A stretch of 64,000 nucleotides of DNA. It comes from Sediminicola sp040566555. Its GTDB lineage: Bacteria > Bacteroidota > Bacteroidia > Flavobacteriales > Flavobacteriaceae. Made by a program: the position numbers and the translations under genes. The DNA is taken from positions 124,001-188,000 of the forward strand of contig NZ_JBEWYP010000003.1 in the NCBI RefSeq assembly GCF_040566555.1, in the 5' to 3' direction. The notes under the pieces are model-generated. The model saw nothing but the letters and a program-made list of their open reading frames with translations, searched no databases and was not told the origin of the DNA. Below, in pieces: positions 34,748 through 43,105 of this stretch. Each line of letters starts with the position of its first letter. Position 1 is the first letter of the stretch.

Positions 34748-34858
34748 ATGTCAAAAGAAAAAGAAGGCAAACAAAAATCAGATAAAACGGCAGCCGCTAA
34801 AACCCCTAAAGAGAAAAAGGCCGCAAAAGCTGCTAAAAAGGGCGCTAAAAAATACTGA
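34748..34858 (+). CDS. Small Lys/Ala-rich protein (36 aa)
   Basis: ATG 34748 opens MSKEKEGKQKSDKTAAAK, then TPKEKKAAKAAKKGAKKY and TGA. The 36-aa product is one-third Lys and resembles a short basic tail like those of histone H1-like or ribosomal proteins. Such a sequence would not arise easily by chance in a non-coding frame, and small basic proteins of this style occur in Bacteroidota. It may bind nucleic acid. No Shine-Dalgarno is obvious, which is usual in this phylum. Confidence 0.6.
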   Translation: MSKEKEGKQKSDKTAAAKTPKEKKAAKAAKKGAKKY

Positions 34859-35143
34859 GAATAACTACCTCTAAATACCAGTAGAAAATCGATAGGGTAT
34901 TCTTGTAGCATACTAAGTCCCTGCCACAATCTACAAATCGTGCCTTAAAGCAGAATTGTTGATTGAAGGCATAGCTACCTCCATATGAGGAGGTCCATTA
35001 TTATTCCGGCAAATACGTATCATTTCATTGAGGTCAAAAGCATTTTAAATGATCCGGATCGTCTTAAAATACGGGAATGAGGATCTATTATTAAAACGAT
35101 TGCAGCGTACAGGGTACTTTTTGCGGTTGATTGTATTTATGAT

Positions 35144-36349
35144 CTAATTCTTATCCTTTTTTCGGTCGTTCTTCATCTGCAGGAACAATTCTTTGAAGAG
35201 GCCGCGGGCTATCAACAGTTTCATGATTTCATTGGTGCCGGCATAGATTCTTGCCACCCTATTATCGGCATACATTCTAGCGATGGGATAATCCCACATA
35301 TATCCATATCCACCAAATAACTGCAGACATTCATCTACCACCACCCCGCACATTTCTGTGGCCGAATACTTGGCCATAGAGGCACTTTCTGCCGTTAGTT
35401 CATGTGTTGGCACCATTTGGATACAACGATCTATAAATGCTTGGTGTACTTGAAGTTTTGTTGCACATTCGGCCAACTTGAATTGGGTGTTCTGGAAGGC
35501 GGCGATTGGTTTTTTAAAAGCTGTCCTGGTAGAAGTATAATCAATGGTATCCATTAATGCCCCCTCTGCATTGCCTATGGCCGTGACCGCTACCGTTAAA
35601 CGTTCCCGAGCCAACTCCTGCATCATAATCTTAAATCCTTCTCCTTCCTTCCCTAGAAGGTTTTCCTTGGGAACCTTTACGTTATCAAAGAACAGTTCGC
35701 AGGTATCCTGGGCTTTCATCCCGATCTTTTTAAAAGGAATCCCTTTTTCAAAGCCATCCCATTTACTTTCCATGATCAAAAGGGATACCCCTTCCTTTTC
35801 TGTTCCTGGGTTGGTTTTCACTGCCACCACAGCCATGTCGCACAGGTAACCATTGGTAATAAATGTTTTCTGTCCCTTGACCACGTAATGGTCACCCTTG
35901 TCAACAGCAGTGGTACGTATGGCTTTTAGGTCGCTCCCACAATTGGGTTCAGTCATCCCTATTGCAGTGATTAGGTTTCCACTTGCCATTACGGGTAGGT
36001 ATTGCAGCTTTTGGGCTTCGGTACCATGATTTAATAGATAGGGAGCTACAATGTCTGAATGAAGGGAAAATCCAGGGCCGCTGAATCCTTTTTTTGCCAA
36101 TTCTTCAATTAAAAGGGAACTATAGCTGAAATCAAGGCCGCTTCCCCCATATTGGGTAGGCATATCAATACAAAGAAGACCCAAGGACCCGGCACGTTCC
36201 CAAACGGCTCGACTAACCATTCCATCCTTTTCCCATTGATCGTTCTGATCCACAATATCATTGGAGATAAAATCTTGGATCATATCGCGCATCATACGGT
36301 GCTCTTCCGATGCATATATTTTTCGTTCTAACAATACATTTGATAACAT
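35144..36349 (-). CDS. Acyl-CoA dehydrogenase, long-chain (LCAD) type
   Basis: The 401-aa protein has the three-domain acyl-CoA dehydrogenase fold with AIGMTEPNCGSDL and YVVKGQKTFITNG (FAD/substrate), and QELARERLTVAVTAIG. The C-terminal motif is RIYAGTNEIM; the usual MCAD-type Glu before GT is Ala, so the catalytic base is likely the Glu of MQELARERL, as in long-chain and isovaleryl enzymes. It oxidises acyl-CoA to enoyl-CoA in beta-oxidation. It is a single gene downstream of the SDR gene. Confidence 0.9.
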   Translation of the reverse strand: MLSNVLLERKIYASEEHRMMRDMIQDFISNDIVDQNDQWEKDGMVSRAVWERAGSLGLLCIDMPTQYGGSGLDFSYSSLLIEELAKKGFSGPGFSLHSDIVAPYLLNHGTEAQKLQYLPVMASGNLITAIGMTEPNCGSDLKAIRTTAVDKGDHYVVKGQKTFITNGYLCDMAVVAVKTNPGTEKEGVSLLIMESKWDGFEKGIPFKKIGMKAQDTCELFFDNVKVPKENLLGKEGEGFKIMMQELARERLTVAVTAIGNAEGALMDTIDYTSTRTAFKKPIAAFQNTQFKLAECATKLQVHQAFIDRCIQMVPTHELTAESASMAKYSATEMCGVVVDECLQLFGGYGYMWDYPIARMYADNRVARIYAGTNEIMKLLIARGLFKELFLQMKNDRKKDKN

Positions 36350-36475
36350 AGGCCAAATTGCTTAGAAGGGTGAATACCTAAATGTATCAAAATAATCCAT
36401 GTTACCGAGAAAATGGGGACTGATTTTAGTTCCTATTCCTCTTTAATTTATAAAAATCAAGGTAAGTAAATTGAT

Positions 36476-38026
36476 TTACCAATCTATAGGTCGATAATCC
36501 TTTAGGAATTTACCACACCAATGTTTCCCGGTATTGATTCCATCAAATAAAGGATCCAAAACCCTAGCTGCCCCATCCACAATATCCAACGGAGGTTGAA
36601 AATCCTCCACTTCTTTCTTCCGTTTGGCCAACTCTGCCGGATCTTCATCAGTTACCCAACCCGTATCCACGGCATTCATAAAGATACCTTCTTTGGCTAG
36701 GGTGCCCGAGGAGGTATGGGTGAGCATATTTAGGGCTGCTTTCGCCATATTGGTATGTGGGTGTCGGTCTTCCTTGAAAAAACGGTGGAACTTACCTTCC
36801 ATGGCAGAAACATTAATAATGTGTTTTTTTCCGGTTGGATTCTTTTTCATGAGTTCGGACAGTCGGTTACAAAGTACAAATGGCGCTACGGAATTTACCA
36901 GCTGCACCTCCAACATTTCTGTGGTCTCAATTTGTCCGAGCCTTAATCTCCAACTATTGGTCTTTCGCAAATCCACTTGTTGCAGATCAGCATCCAACTC
37001 CCCATCTGGAAAAACCTCTTGAGCTACCAGAGTATTATCAAAGCTGTAGGGAATTTGTGATAGTTTTGCCGATGCCCTAAGACCAATCCCAGGTTCTGGT
37101 CCATGCCAGGTAACCGGCATGTTCTGATTGGAAGATGTCGATGACGTCAATTCCTTTAGTTCCTGTAAACATCCTTGATGATCTGCCAGAATTTCTTGTG
37201 CAAAGGGAGGTAAGGAATTAATAGATCGCTCTTCATTGACCATAAGATGCTGATAAAAGCCAGCGGGTCGCCTTACGGTTTGTGCAGCATTATTGATCAG
37301 GATGTCCAACTGATCATATTTTTGGGAAATAAAATTGCAGAATATCTCAACACTAGGGATATGCCTTAAATCCAGGCCGTGAATTTTTAGGCGATGTCCC
37401 CACTCCATAAAATCATCCTCTTTAGAAAAGCGTAGGGCGGAATCTACAGGGAACCTTGTTGTGGCTATCACCGTTGCCCCTCCCCTTAACAGCATCAGGG
37501 TGATATGGTATCCTATCTTTAAGCGGGAACCGGTAATGACAGCTACCTGTCCCTTTACATCCGCTGTTTGAAATCGTTTGGCGTAGTTCAGATCGCCACA
37601 ATCGGTACACATGGTGTCATAAAAGTGGTGCAATTTGGTAAACTCCGTTTTACAGACATAGCACTTCCTTGGTGTTTCCAGCTCCAAAGGTTCCTTCTTG
37701 GATAGATGGGCCATGGGCAATAATTTTGGGGCCACAAAAACGGCAGCTTCCCTAGCATGTCTTATTCCCGTTTCCTTGCGCGCTTTTTTGTCCTTGGCCT
37801 CCAATTTTCTTTTGGCTGCTTTTTTACCATCCTTCTTTCGTCTAGAGAATTCCTCCCTATTTGGACGGGAAAACTGACCTGCCGCCTTGATCAATGCTAT
37901 TCGCTGTTCTATTTCAATATCGAAAATGTAATCGGTCTCAGAAACCAGTAGTTCCAAGACGGAGATACAATTGGCAATGTCCTCTTTGGTCAAGGTGTTC
38001 TTATCAGAAGTTAGGTGTTCCCCCAT
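36476..38026 (-). CDS. Unusual SDR protein with basic N-terminus and zinc-ribbon-like motif
   Basis: The 516-aa protein has a charged N-terminal region (1-110, Lys/Arg-rich at 60-90). A four-Cys motif follows (CYVC at 122-125, CTDC at 140-143), then an SDR Rossmann domain with TGSRLKIG (165-172) and DILINNAAQ (241-249). An insertion of roughly 120 residues separates this from NVSAMEG (Ser407). The YxxxK motif reads TNMAK (Thr425, Lys429), so the catalytic Tyr is absent. I know no function for this architecture. It may bind nucleotide without classical dehydrogenase activity. Confidence 0.75.
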   Translation of the reverse strand: MGEHLTSDKNTLTKEDIANCISVLELLVSETDYIFDIEIEQRIALIKAAGQFSRPNREEFSRRKKDGKKAAKRKLEAKDKKARKETGIRHAREAAVFVAPKLLPMAHLSKKEPLELETPRKCYVCKTEFTKLHHFYDTMCTDCGDLNYAKRFQTADVKGQVAVITGSRLKIGYHITLMLLRGGATVIATTRFPVDSALRFSKEDDFMEWGHRLKIHGLDLRHIPSVEIFCNFISQKYDQLDILINNAAQTVRRPAGFYQHLMVNEERSINSLPPFAQEILADHQGCLQELKELTSSTSSNQNMPVTWHGPEPGIGLRASAKLSQIPYSFDNTLVAQEVFPDGELDADLQQVDLRKTNSWRLRLGQIETTEMLEVQLVNSVAPFVLCNRLSELMKKNPTGKKHIINVSAMEGKFHRFFKEDRHPHTNMAKAALNMLTHTSSGTLAKEGIFMNAVDTGWVTDEDPAELAKRKKEVEDFQPPLDIVDGAARVLDPLFDGINTGKHWCGKFLKDYRPIDW

Positions 38027-38227
38027 AGTATGAAAGTTGAATTGGGTTTAGAAGCCCAACATGGGTACAAAGGTAGTTGTAAAATGGCGGAAGTGATCGG
38101 GTTTTTTGTCAAACACTTCCCAAGATATACCAATAGTAAATAAAAGACACCACCCTATTTTTTTAAAAATCCTTCCCCTACTCGTTGTGGTTAAAAAGGA
38201 ACCAAATGTTAAATATTGCTTAAAATG

Positions 38228-38248
38228 GTACTATTTATAACATAGTAC
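38228..38248. promoter_or_regulatory. Inverted repeat upstream of microprotein array (candidate operator)
   Basis: GTACTAT and ATAGTAC form a perfect 7-bp inverted repeat with a 7-nt spacer, 70 nt before the first microprotein start. Symmetry and position suggest a regulator site or a leader hairpin; there is no T run, so it is not a terminator. Confidence 0.4.
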
Positions 38249-38317
38249 TGTAACAAACATATAAATCGTGCGTCTAGTGGGTATATAAAAAATTATAAAC
38301 AATTAAAAATCAATATC

Positions 38318-38404
38318 ATGGAAACTTCAAACAAGCATTACGCACAGCCAACAGTAAGAATCTCCAACACCAAAACTTGGAACACCAAAAGGAGATATCA
38401 CTAA
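38318..38404 (+). CDS. Microprotein 1 of a tandem family (28 aa)
   Basis: ATG 38318 begins METSNKHYAQPT, then VRISNTKTWNTKRRYH and TAA. The 28-aa product is basic and ends in a W-N-x-K-R-R-Y-H tail. A near-identical copy starts 130 nt downstream. The two differ at seven codons, five silent and two Thr-to-Ser, a pattern expected of translated genes. Both share the leader 'aatcaatatc' before ATG. No signal peptide or membrane helix. I do not recognise the family. Confidence 0.75.
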   Translation: METSNKHYAQPTVRISNTKTWNTKRRYH

Positions 38405-38447
38405 TATTTGAAATAACAATTAATATAAACTACCTAAAATCAATATC

Positions 38448-38534
38448 ATGGAAACATCAAACAAGCATTACGCACAGCCAACGGTAAGAATTTCAAACTC
38501 CAAAACTTGGAACAGCAAAAGGAGATACCACTAA
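38448..38534 (+). CDS. Microprotein 2 of a tandem family (28 aa)
   Basis: METSNKHYAQPT followed by VRISNSKTWNSKRRYH. It has the same length, leader and tail as copy 1. Relative to copy 1 the changes are Thr18 to Ser and Thr23 to Ser, with silent changes at codons 3, 12, 15, 16 and 27. It lies 43 nt after the copy 1 stop on the same strand. Confidence 0.75.
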   Translation: METSNKHYAQPTVRISNSKTWNSKRRYH

Positions 38535-38581
38535 ATAAATACCTAAAAAGTCTAACGTATAACAACTTAATACAATCAAAA

Positions 38582-38668
38582 ATGGAAACTATAAACAAGC
38601 ATCAGTTAAGATCAACAACAGAATCCTCTAGAATGAACATATGGAACGCTAAAAGGCGATTCAGATAA
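38582..38668 (+). CDS. Microprotein 3 of a tandem family (28 aa, diverged)
   Basis: METINKHQLRST followed by TESSRMNIWNAKRRFR. It has exactly the same length as copies 1 and 2 and keeps MET-NKH at the start and WN-KRR-aromatic at the end, while the middle has diverged. Conservation at the two ends shows which parts matter. Start is 134 nt after the start of copy 2. Confidence 0.7.
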   Translation: METINKHQLRSTTESSRMNIWNAKRRFR

Positions 38669-38694
38669 CCACAAGGTAATTTAAATCTAAAATC

Positions 38695-38823
38695 ATGAAA
38701 CCTTTCATCAATCAATCACGGATAGAATATAAAAAGAGCAGCATCTTTGCAATCTTTAGAAATACTAAGAAAATCAGATGGTCTAATTTTGAGATCAATA
38801 GAAACCAAATATTGGGAATTTAA
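38695..38823 (+). CDS. Small basic protein closing the microprotein array (42 aa)
   Basis: ATG 38695 begins MKPFINQSRIEYKKSS, then IFAIFRNTKKIRWSNFE and INRNQILGI. The leader 'ctaaaatc' before ATG matches the leader of copy 2. The protein is basic and keeps a Trp with a nearby Asn and Lys-Lys, but it is longer and not clearly alignable to copies 1-3. It ends 22 nt before the terminator. It could be a distant member or a partner of the array. Confidence 0.55.
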   Translation: MKPFINQSRIEYKKSSIFAIFRNTKKIRWSNFEINRNQILGI

Positions 38824-39130
38824 ATTAATCCAAAGCTTCCAAACCAAAAAAAGTAGTGAGTGTACAATCCACTACTTTTTTTGTGTCCAATCATTTTATT
38901 AGTAAAACAACCCTCCCCCCTTGGCCTTTTAGAATTTGCCTGGGCTTAACAGATATCTGTTGTTTTATCGAGCCTGGTGGCCATTTGAACCGTCAAACTA
39001 TGGAAATAGGCAAATACACACTATTTTTGGAATTGGTTAGTGTTGTCCATAAAGTAGACTAGAGGTCAGTAGACATCTATTGTAATAAAACTGTATATTG
39101 GTCAAACGTGATTCATAGCTTATTCCGAGA
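38824..39130. other. Intergenic region after the microprotein array
   Basis: Apart from the terminator at 38846-38882, this 307-nt gap holds no supported gene. A 68-codon frame at 38856-39062 starts inside the terminator stem and looks like chance. Confidence 0.55.
38846..38882 (+). terminator. Rho-independent terminator of the microprotein array
   Basis: A stem of 13 bp (38846-38858, core AAAGTAGTG, with 38870-38882, core CACTACTTT) encloses an 11-nt loop and ends in a T run. It marks the end of the unit starting before 38318. Confidence 0.85.
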
Positions 39131-40597
39131 ATGAAATATTTGTTTCTTCTTTACTGTTTTTGTCTTTTGGGAACTTATTCCCAAGGTCAAAATATGGACC
39201 AAGAATGGACCCGCTCCATAAATGACCCTATTCAGCTGATGAAACAGATCATCAAAAAAAATTCCAAACAATGGGAAGATGATACTATGAATTCCATTTT
39301 CACGTCTTATGGGGAAGAGGGTGTGAATGACGCGGAGTATATCTTTTTACAGTCACCAGGCCTTGGGACAGATTTCTTTCAGATTGGAACGGCCGATGTA
39401 GGCAACTTTATTTCAAAAGATCGCTATTTGGCCGTCTTAAGGGATGCCGTAAATTCGGAGGAAAAAGCAAGTATTAAACTTGCCAGAGCCACTATATCGG
39501 AAAGTCTTAAGGAGTATGAAAGAGCTTTTGAACTAGCTCAAAAATTGATACAAAACGATTCAATCAGTTATGAAGAGGCCATTGAGTTTTTGGACAAGAG
39601 GTTTGGATATGCCAAATTAGATCATGCCAAAACCATCATGGACAAAAGTACTTCCTCTGCCAACTCAATTGGTAATGGTGGTAACATTAAAAAGGCAATG
39701 GCTAAAATTGAAGAATTGGATAAGACTTATTTTGACAAGATTCCTTTGGTAACGGCCCTAATACAATTAAATGAATTTTATGATATCCTAAGGGAGACAG
39801 GAACAGGTATAGCGGTGTATGCTCCATATATCAATTTCAAAAAAAACTTGGATTATTTGAACCAGTTGCGCATAGATGAGCGCAGAAGATGGAAATCGTC
39901 CATTACGGTCACCTACCCTACCAAAAACACAGTATTGTCCGTCCAAAACCCTTTAGATCTCACATGGGTAACTGCCAATATTGATGCCAGCAAGTCCATA
40001 CGATTTTTCTTGGTCAAGGATGATATGATGGTACAGGAGCTTGGGATCTTTAAAAACAAGGAAAGTGCCAGCGGGATCCAATTGGAAAAGAACATTGAGC
40101 CTGGTGATAATTTTAAAATCATGGCCATTGAGTTATTTCCATCCGATAAGTTCAAGATTGCAAAGTACGTGACCCCTTCCTTTTCTATAAAGAATGAACC
40201 CAAGAACAAATATGTGACCGAGAACAAGGTTGTTGAAACTACCAAAAGGACTGAATTCGCTGGGAGGAAGATAAGCTATGTCAAGGAATTGACGGTCAGA
40301 AGCAAAGATATTACCATAGATCTTTGGGACAACAAGGAACAAGATGGGGATATTGTGTCCGTTTATCTCAATGGGGAACCCATAATTGCCAAATACTCTT
40401 TGACTAAGGATAAAAAACAATTTCAAGTACAATTGAATGCTTCTAAATCCAATGATCTATTTTTATATGCCCATAATCTTGGGACTATTCCCCCAAATAC
40501 GGTATCAATTGAAGTTTCTGATGGCTCTTCCTCGGAAAAAATTGTTCTGAATTCAGATCTTTCAAGCTCAGAAGCCGTTCTTATAAAGGTTAAATAA
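39131..40597 (+). CDS. Secreted protein of unknown function (488 aa)
   Basis: A Sec signal peptide (KYLFLLYCFCLLGTYSQGQ, cut near residue 20) leads into a mostly helical region (25-250) with heptad-like spacing. Beta-rich segments follow: VTYPTKNTVLSVQNPLDLTW (about 260-278), then a C-terminal domain (about 395-488) starting at DITIDLWDNKEQDGD with VYLNGEP and LGTIPPNTVSIEVSDG. That last domain recurs at the ends of secreted Bacteroidota proteins and has a C2/Ig-like look. No catalytic motif is evident. Confidence 0.7.
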   Translation: MKYLFLLYCFCLLGTYSQGQNMDQEWTRSINDPIQLMKQIIKKNSKQWEDDTMNSIFTSYGEEGVNDAEYIFLQSPGLGTDFFQIGTADVGNFISKDRYLAVLRDAVNSEEKASIKLARATISESLKEYERAFELAQKLIQNDSISYEEAIEFLDKRFGYAKLDHAKTIMDKSTSSANSIGNGGNIKKAMAKIEELDKTYFDKIPLVTALIQLNEFYDILRETGTGIAVYAPYINFKKNLDYLNQLRIDERRRWKSSITVTYPTKNTVLSVQNPLDLTWVTANIDASKSIRFFLVKDDMMVQELGIFKNKESASGIQLEKNIEPGDNFKIMAIELFPSDKFKIAKYVTPSFSIKNEPKNKYVTENKVVETTKRTEFAGRKISYVKELTVRSKDITIDLWDNKEQDGDIVSVYLNGEPIIAKYSLTKDKKQFQVQLNASKSNDLFLYAHNLGTIPPNTVSIEVSDGSSSEKIVLNSDLSSSEAVLIKVK

Positions 40598-40740
40598 CTA
40601 TCCCAATGTATAAATCCTGTCGTTTCCAACTTTTAAATAATATAGGGAAAGGATCGGTTTCGTTTAGATTTTAAGGTCCACTAGTTAGCCTCCCTTTTCA
40701 TGAAAATGTTTACTTTGCACCTCCGTTTAAATCCCAATAA

Positions 40741-43044
40741 GTGAAAGTTTGTATTGCAGAAAAACCTAGTGTTGCCAGAGAAATTGCCGCTGTTCTTGGA
40801 GCAAATACCAAGCACGACGGATATTTTGAAGGTAACGGATATGCCGTAACCTTTACATTTGGACACTTATGTACCCTGTTCGAACCAAATGACTATAAAT
40901 CGTATTGGAAAAGTTGGGACCTGAACAACCTTCCCATGCTACCCGAAAAATTCCAGACCAAAGTGGTGGAAAATTCGGGTATTCAAAAACAGTTTAAGAT
41001 TGTTAAAAAATTATTCGACCAAGCTGAGGTTGTGATCAACTGTGGGGATGCGGGTCAGGAAGGAGAACTGATACAGCGTTGGGTGATGCATCAGGCGAAT
41101 TACAAGGGAGAGGTGAAGCGGCTATGGATTTCATCGCTGACCACGGAGGCCATAAAAGAAGGATTTAACGCTCTAAAACCTTCTCAAAACTATGATAATT
41201 TATATTACGCAGGATTTTCCAGGGCCATAGGTGACTGGCTTTTAGGGATGAACGCTACCCGATTGTATACCCTAAAACACGGGGGTTATAAGCAAATGCT
41301 CTCCGTGGGCCGCGTTCAAACTCCAACCTTGGCCATGGTCGTCAACCGGTTTAAAGAAATTGAGGATTTTAAGCCTGTACCCTATTGGGAATTACAAACC
41401 TTGTACAGGGATACCCTTTTTAGCTATGAAGAAGGTCGCTTTCTTAAGATGGAAGACGGGGAAATCATGGCACAAAAGGTAAAGGGAGAAGATTTCGAAA
41501 TTGTTTCCGTAAGCAAGAAGAAGGGCAAGGAATACGCCCCTAAACTTTTTGATCTGACTGGACTTCAAGTATACTGCAATACCAAATTTGGATTTACCGC
41601 CGATGAGACCTTAAAGATGGTACAGAAGCTATATGAACAAAAAGTAGTTACCTATCCTAGGGTGGATACCACTTTTTTGCCCAATGATGTTTACCCCAAG
41701 GTACCTGGTATTCTTCAAAAGTTGACCAATTATGCAGAACTTACCCAGTCCATATTAAGCAAAAAAATTAGAAAGTCGTCCAAAGTATTTAATGACAGTA
41801 AGGTTACAGATCACCATGCGATTATTCCTACTGGGGTACAAATAAAACTTCAATACAACCAGCAACAGGTTTATGATGCTATTGTAAGGAGATTCATTGC
41901 CGTTTTTTATGAGGATTGTCAGGTAGCAAATACCACAGTACTGGGACAAGTGGATACTATAACCTTTAAAACCACAGGGAAGGAAATATTGTCCAAAGGA
42001 TGGAAGGTTGTTTTTGAAAATCCAGAAGCCAAAACCAAGGAAGCCGGCATATTGCCAACTTTTGTAAAGGGCGAAAAAGGACCACATGAACCTTCATTTT
42101 TGGAAAAGCAGACCAAGCCCCCCAAACAATTTACGGAGGCAACGTTGTTACGGGCAATGGAAACAGCTGGGAAACAAGTAGATGATGATGAAATGAGGGA
42201 ACTGATGAAGGAGAACGGGATAGGACGCCCTTCTACCCGTGCCAACATTATTGAGACCTTGTTTAGGCGCAAATACATCAAACGAAATAAAAAACAAGTG
42301 CTCCCCACGCCTACAGGCATACAGTTGATAGATACAATTCAAAACGACCTTTTAAAATCTGCAGAACTTACGGGTCAATGGGAAAAGCAATTGAAGGATA
42401 TAGAAAAAGGGACTTTTAGTGCAGGTATGTTTATTGCCAACATGAAGAAAATGGTAGATCACCTGGTCTATGAAGTACGAAGTGAGACCACCCGCGCCAA
42501 TATTTCCCATACTGTTGTCCAAGAAGCTGCCAAAGCCGCTAATGTGGTCACCAAAAAAGCAGGAGTCACAGCAGAAACCTGTCCCAAATGCAAACAAGGA
42601 ACGCTGTTGAAAGGAAAGGCCGCATACGGATGTAGTGCTTATAAGGAAGGTTGTGATTTTGTATTGCCCTTTACTTTTCAAGGGAAAAAGATATCGGAAA
42701 AACAATGGCTGCGTTTGCTTCGAAAAGGTTGTACGGTGAACCTAAAAGGTTTTAAAAATGAAGGTCCAGAGACCGATGAAGTATTGGAGGGCCTCTTGCG
42801 ATTTAATGATACGTTCCAGTTGGTCCTAGAAGCCAAAAAGCCAGAGAAAAAGATACCGGATACACTGAGTTGCCCAAAATGTAAAAAAGGAACTGTAATC
42901 AAAGGAAAATCGGCCTATGGATGCAGTGAATATAAGAATGGGTGTGATTTCAGATGTAGTTTTGAGGATATTAAGACCAAGGCGGCAGATAAGCCATTGA
43001 CCAAAGAGCTTGTATTCTCAATTCTGAACGAAGGTCATTCTTAG
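40741..43044 (+). CDS. topB: DNA topoisomerase III
   Basis: The 767-aa protein starts at GTG 40741 (MKVCIAEKPSVAREIA, Toprim domain). The type IA core has CGDAGQEGELIQRW, SVGRVQTPTL and the nucleophile Tyr305 in VTYPRVDTTFLP. GIGRPSTRANIIETL closes the gate domain. Two zinc-ribbon-like repeats end the protein, each with CPKCK-GT---K-K-AYGCS and a final GC. It relaxes and decatenates DNA by single-strand passage. Preceded by the secreted protein gene but with 143 nt between. Confidence 0.93.
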   Translation: MKVCIAEKPSVAREIAAVLGANTKHDGYFEGNGYAVTFTFGHLCTLFEPNDYKSYWKSWDLNNLPMLPEKFQTKVVENSGIQKQFKIVKKLFDQAEVVINCGDAGQEGELIQRWVMHQANYKGEVKRLWISSLTTEAIKEGFNALKPSQNYDNLYYAGFSRAIGDWLLGMNATRLYTLKHGGYKQMLSVGRVQTPTLAMVVNRFKEIEDFKPVPYWELQTLYRDTLFSYEEGRFLKMEDGEIMAQKVKGEDFEIVSVSKKKGKEYAPKLFDLTGLQVYCNTKFGFTADETLKMVQKLYEQKVVTYPRVDTTFLPNDVYPKVPGILQKLTNYAELTQSILSKKIRKSSKVFNDSKVTDHHAIIPTGVQIKLQYNQQQVYDAIVRRFIAVFYEDCQVANTTVLGQVDTITFKTTGKEILSKGWKVVFENPEAKTKEAGILPTFVKGEKGPHEPSFLEKQTKPPKQFTEATLLRAMETAGKQVDDDEMRELMKENGIGRPSTRANIIETLFRRKYIKRNKKQVLPTPTGIQLIDTIQNDLLKSAELTGQWEKQLKDIEKGTFSAGMFIANMKKMVDHLVYEVRSETTRANISHTVVQEAAKAANVVTKKAGVTAETCPKCKQGTLLKGKAAYGCSAYKEGCDFVLPFTFQGKKISEKQWLRLLRKGCTVNLKGFKNEGPETDEVLEGLLRFNDTFQLVLEAKKPEKKIPDTLSCPKCKKGTVIKGKSAYGCSEYKNGCDFRCSFEDIKTKAADKPLTKELVFSILNEGHS

Positions 43045-43105
43045 CGTGGTGCTACAACAGTGCAAGGGGTAACAGGGCTAGATCTTTACTGGTATCAAAA
43101 GAAAA

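Noticed and set aside
38068..38075. TACCTTTG on the minus strand before the SDR gene as promoter
   Set aside because: The -7 box is exact but there is no TTG at the required 17-23 nt spacing, so I did not list it as a promoter.
38856..39062. 68-codon plus-strand frame after the microprotein array
   Set aside because: It begins inside the terminator stem and has no features of a protein.
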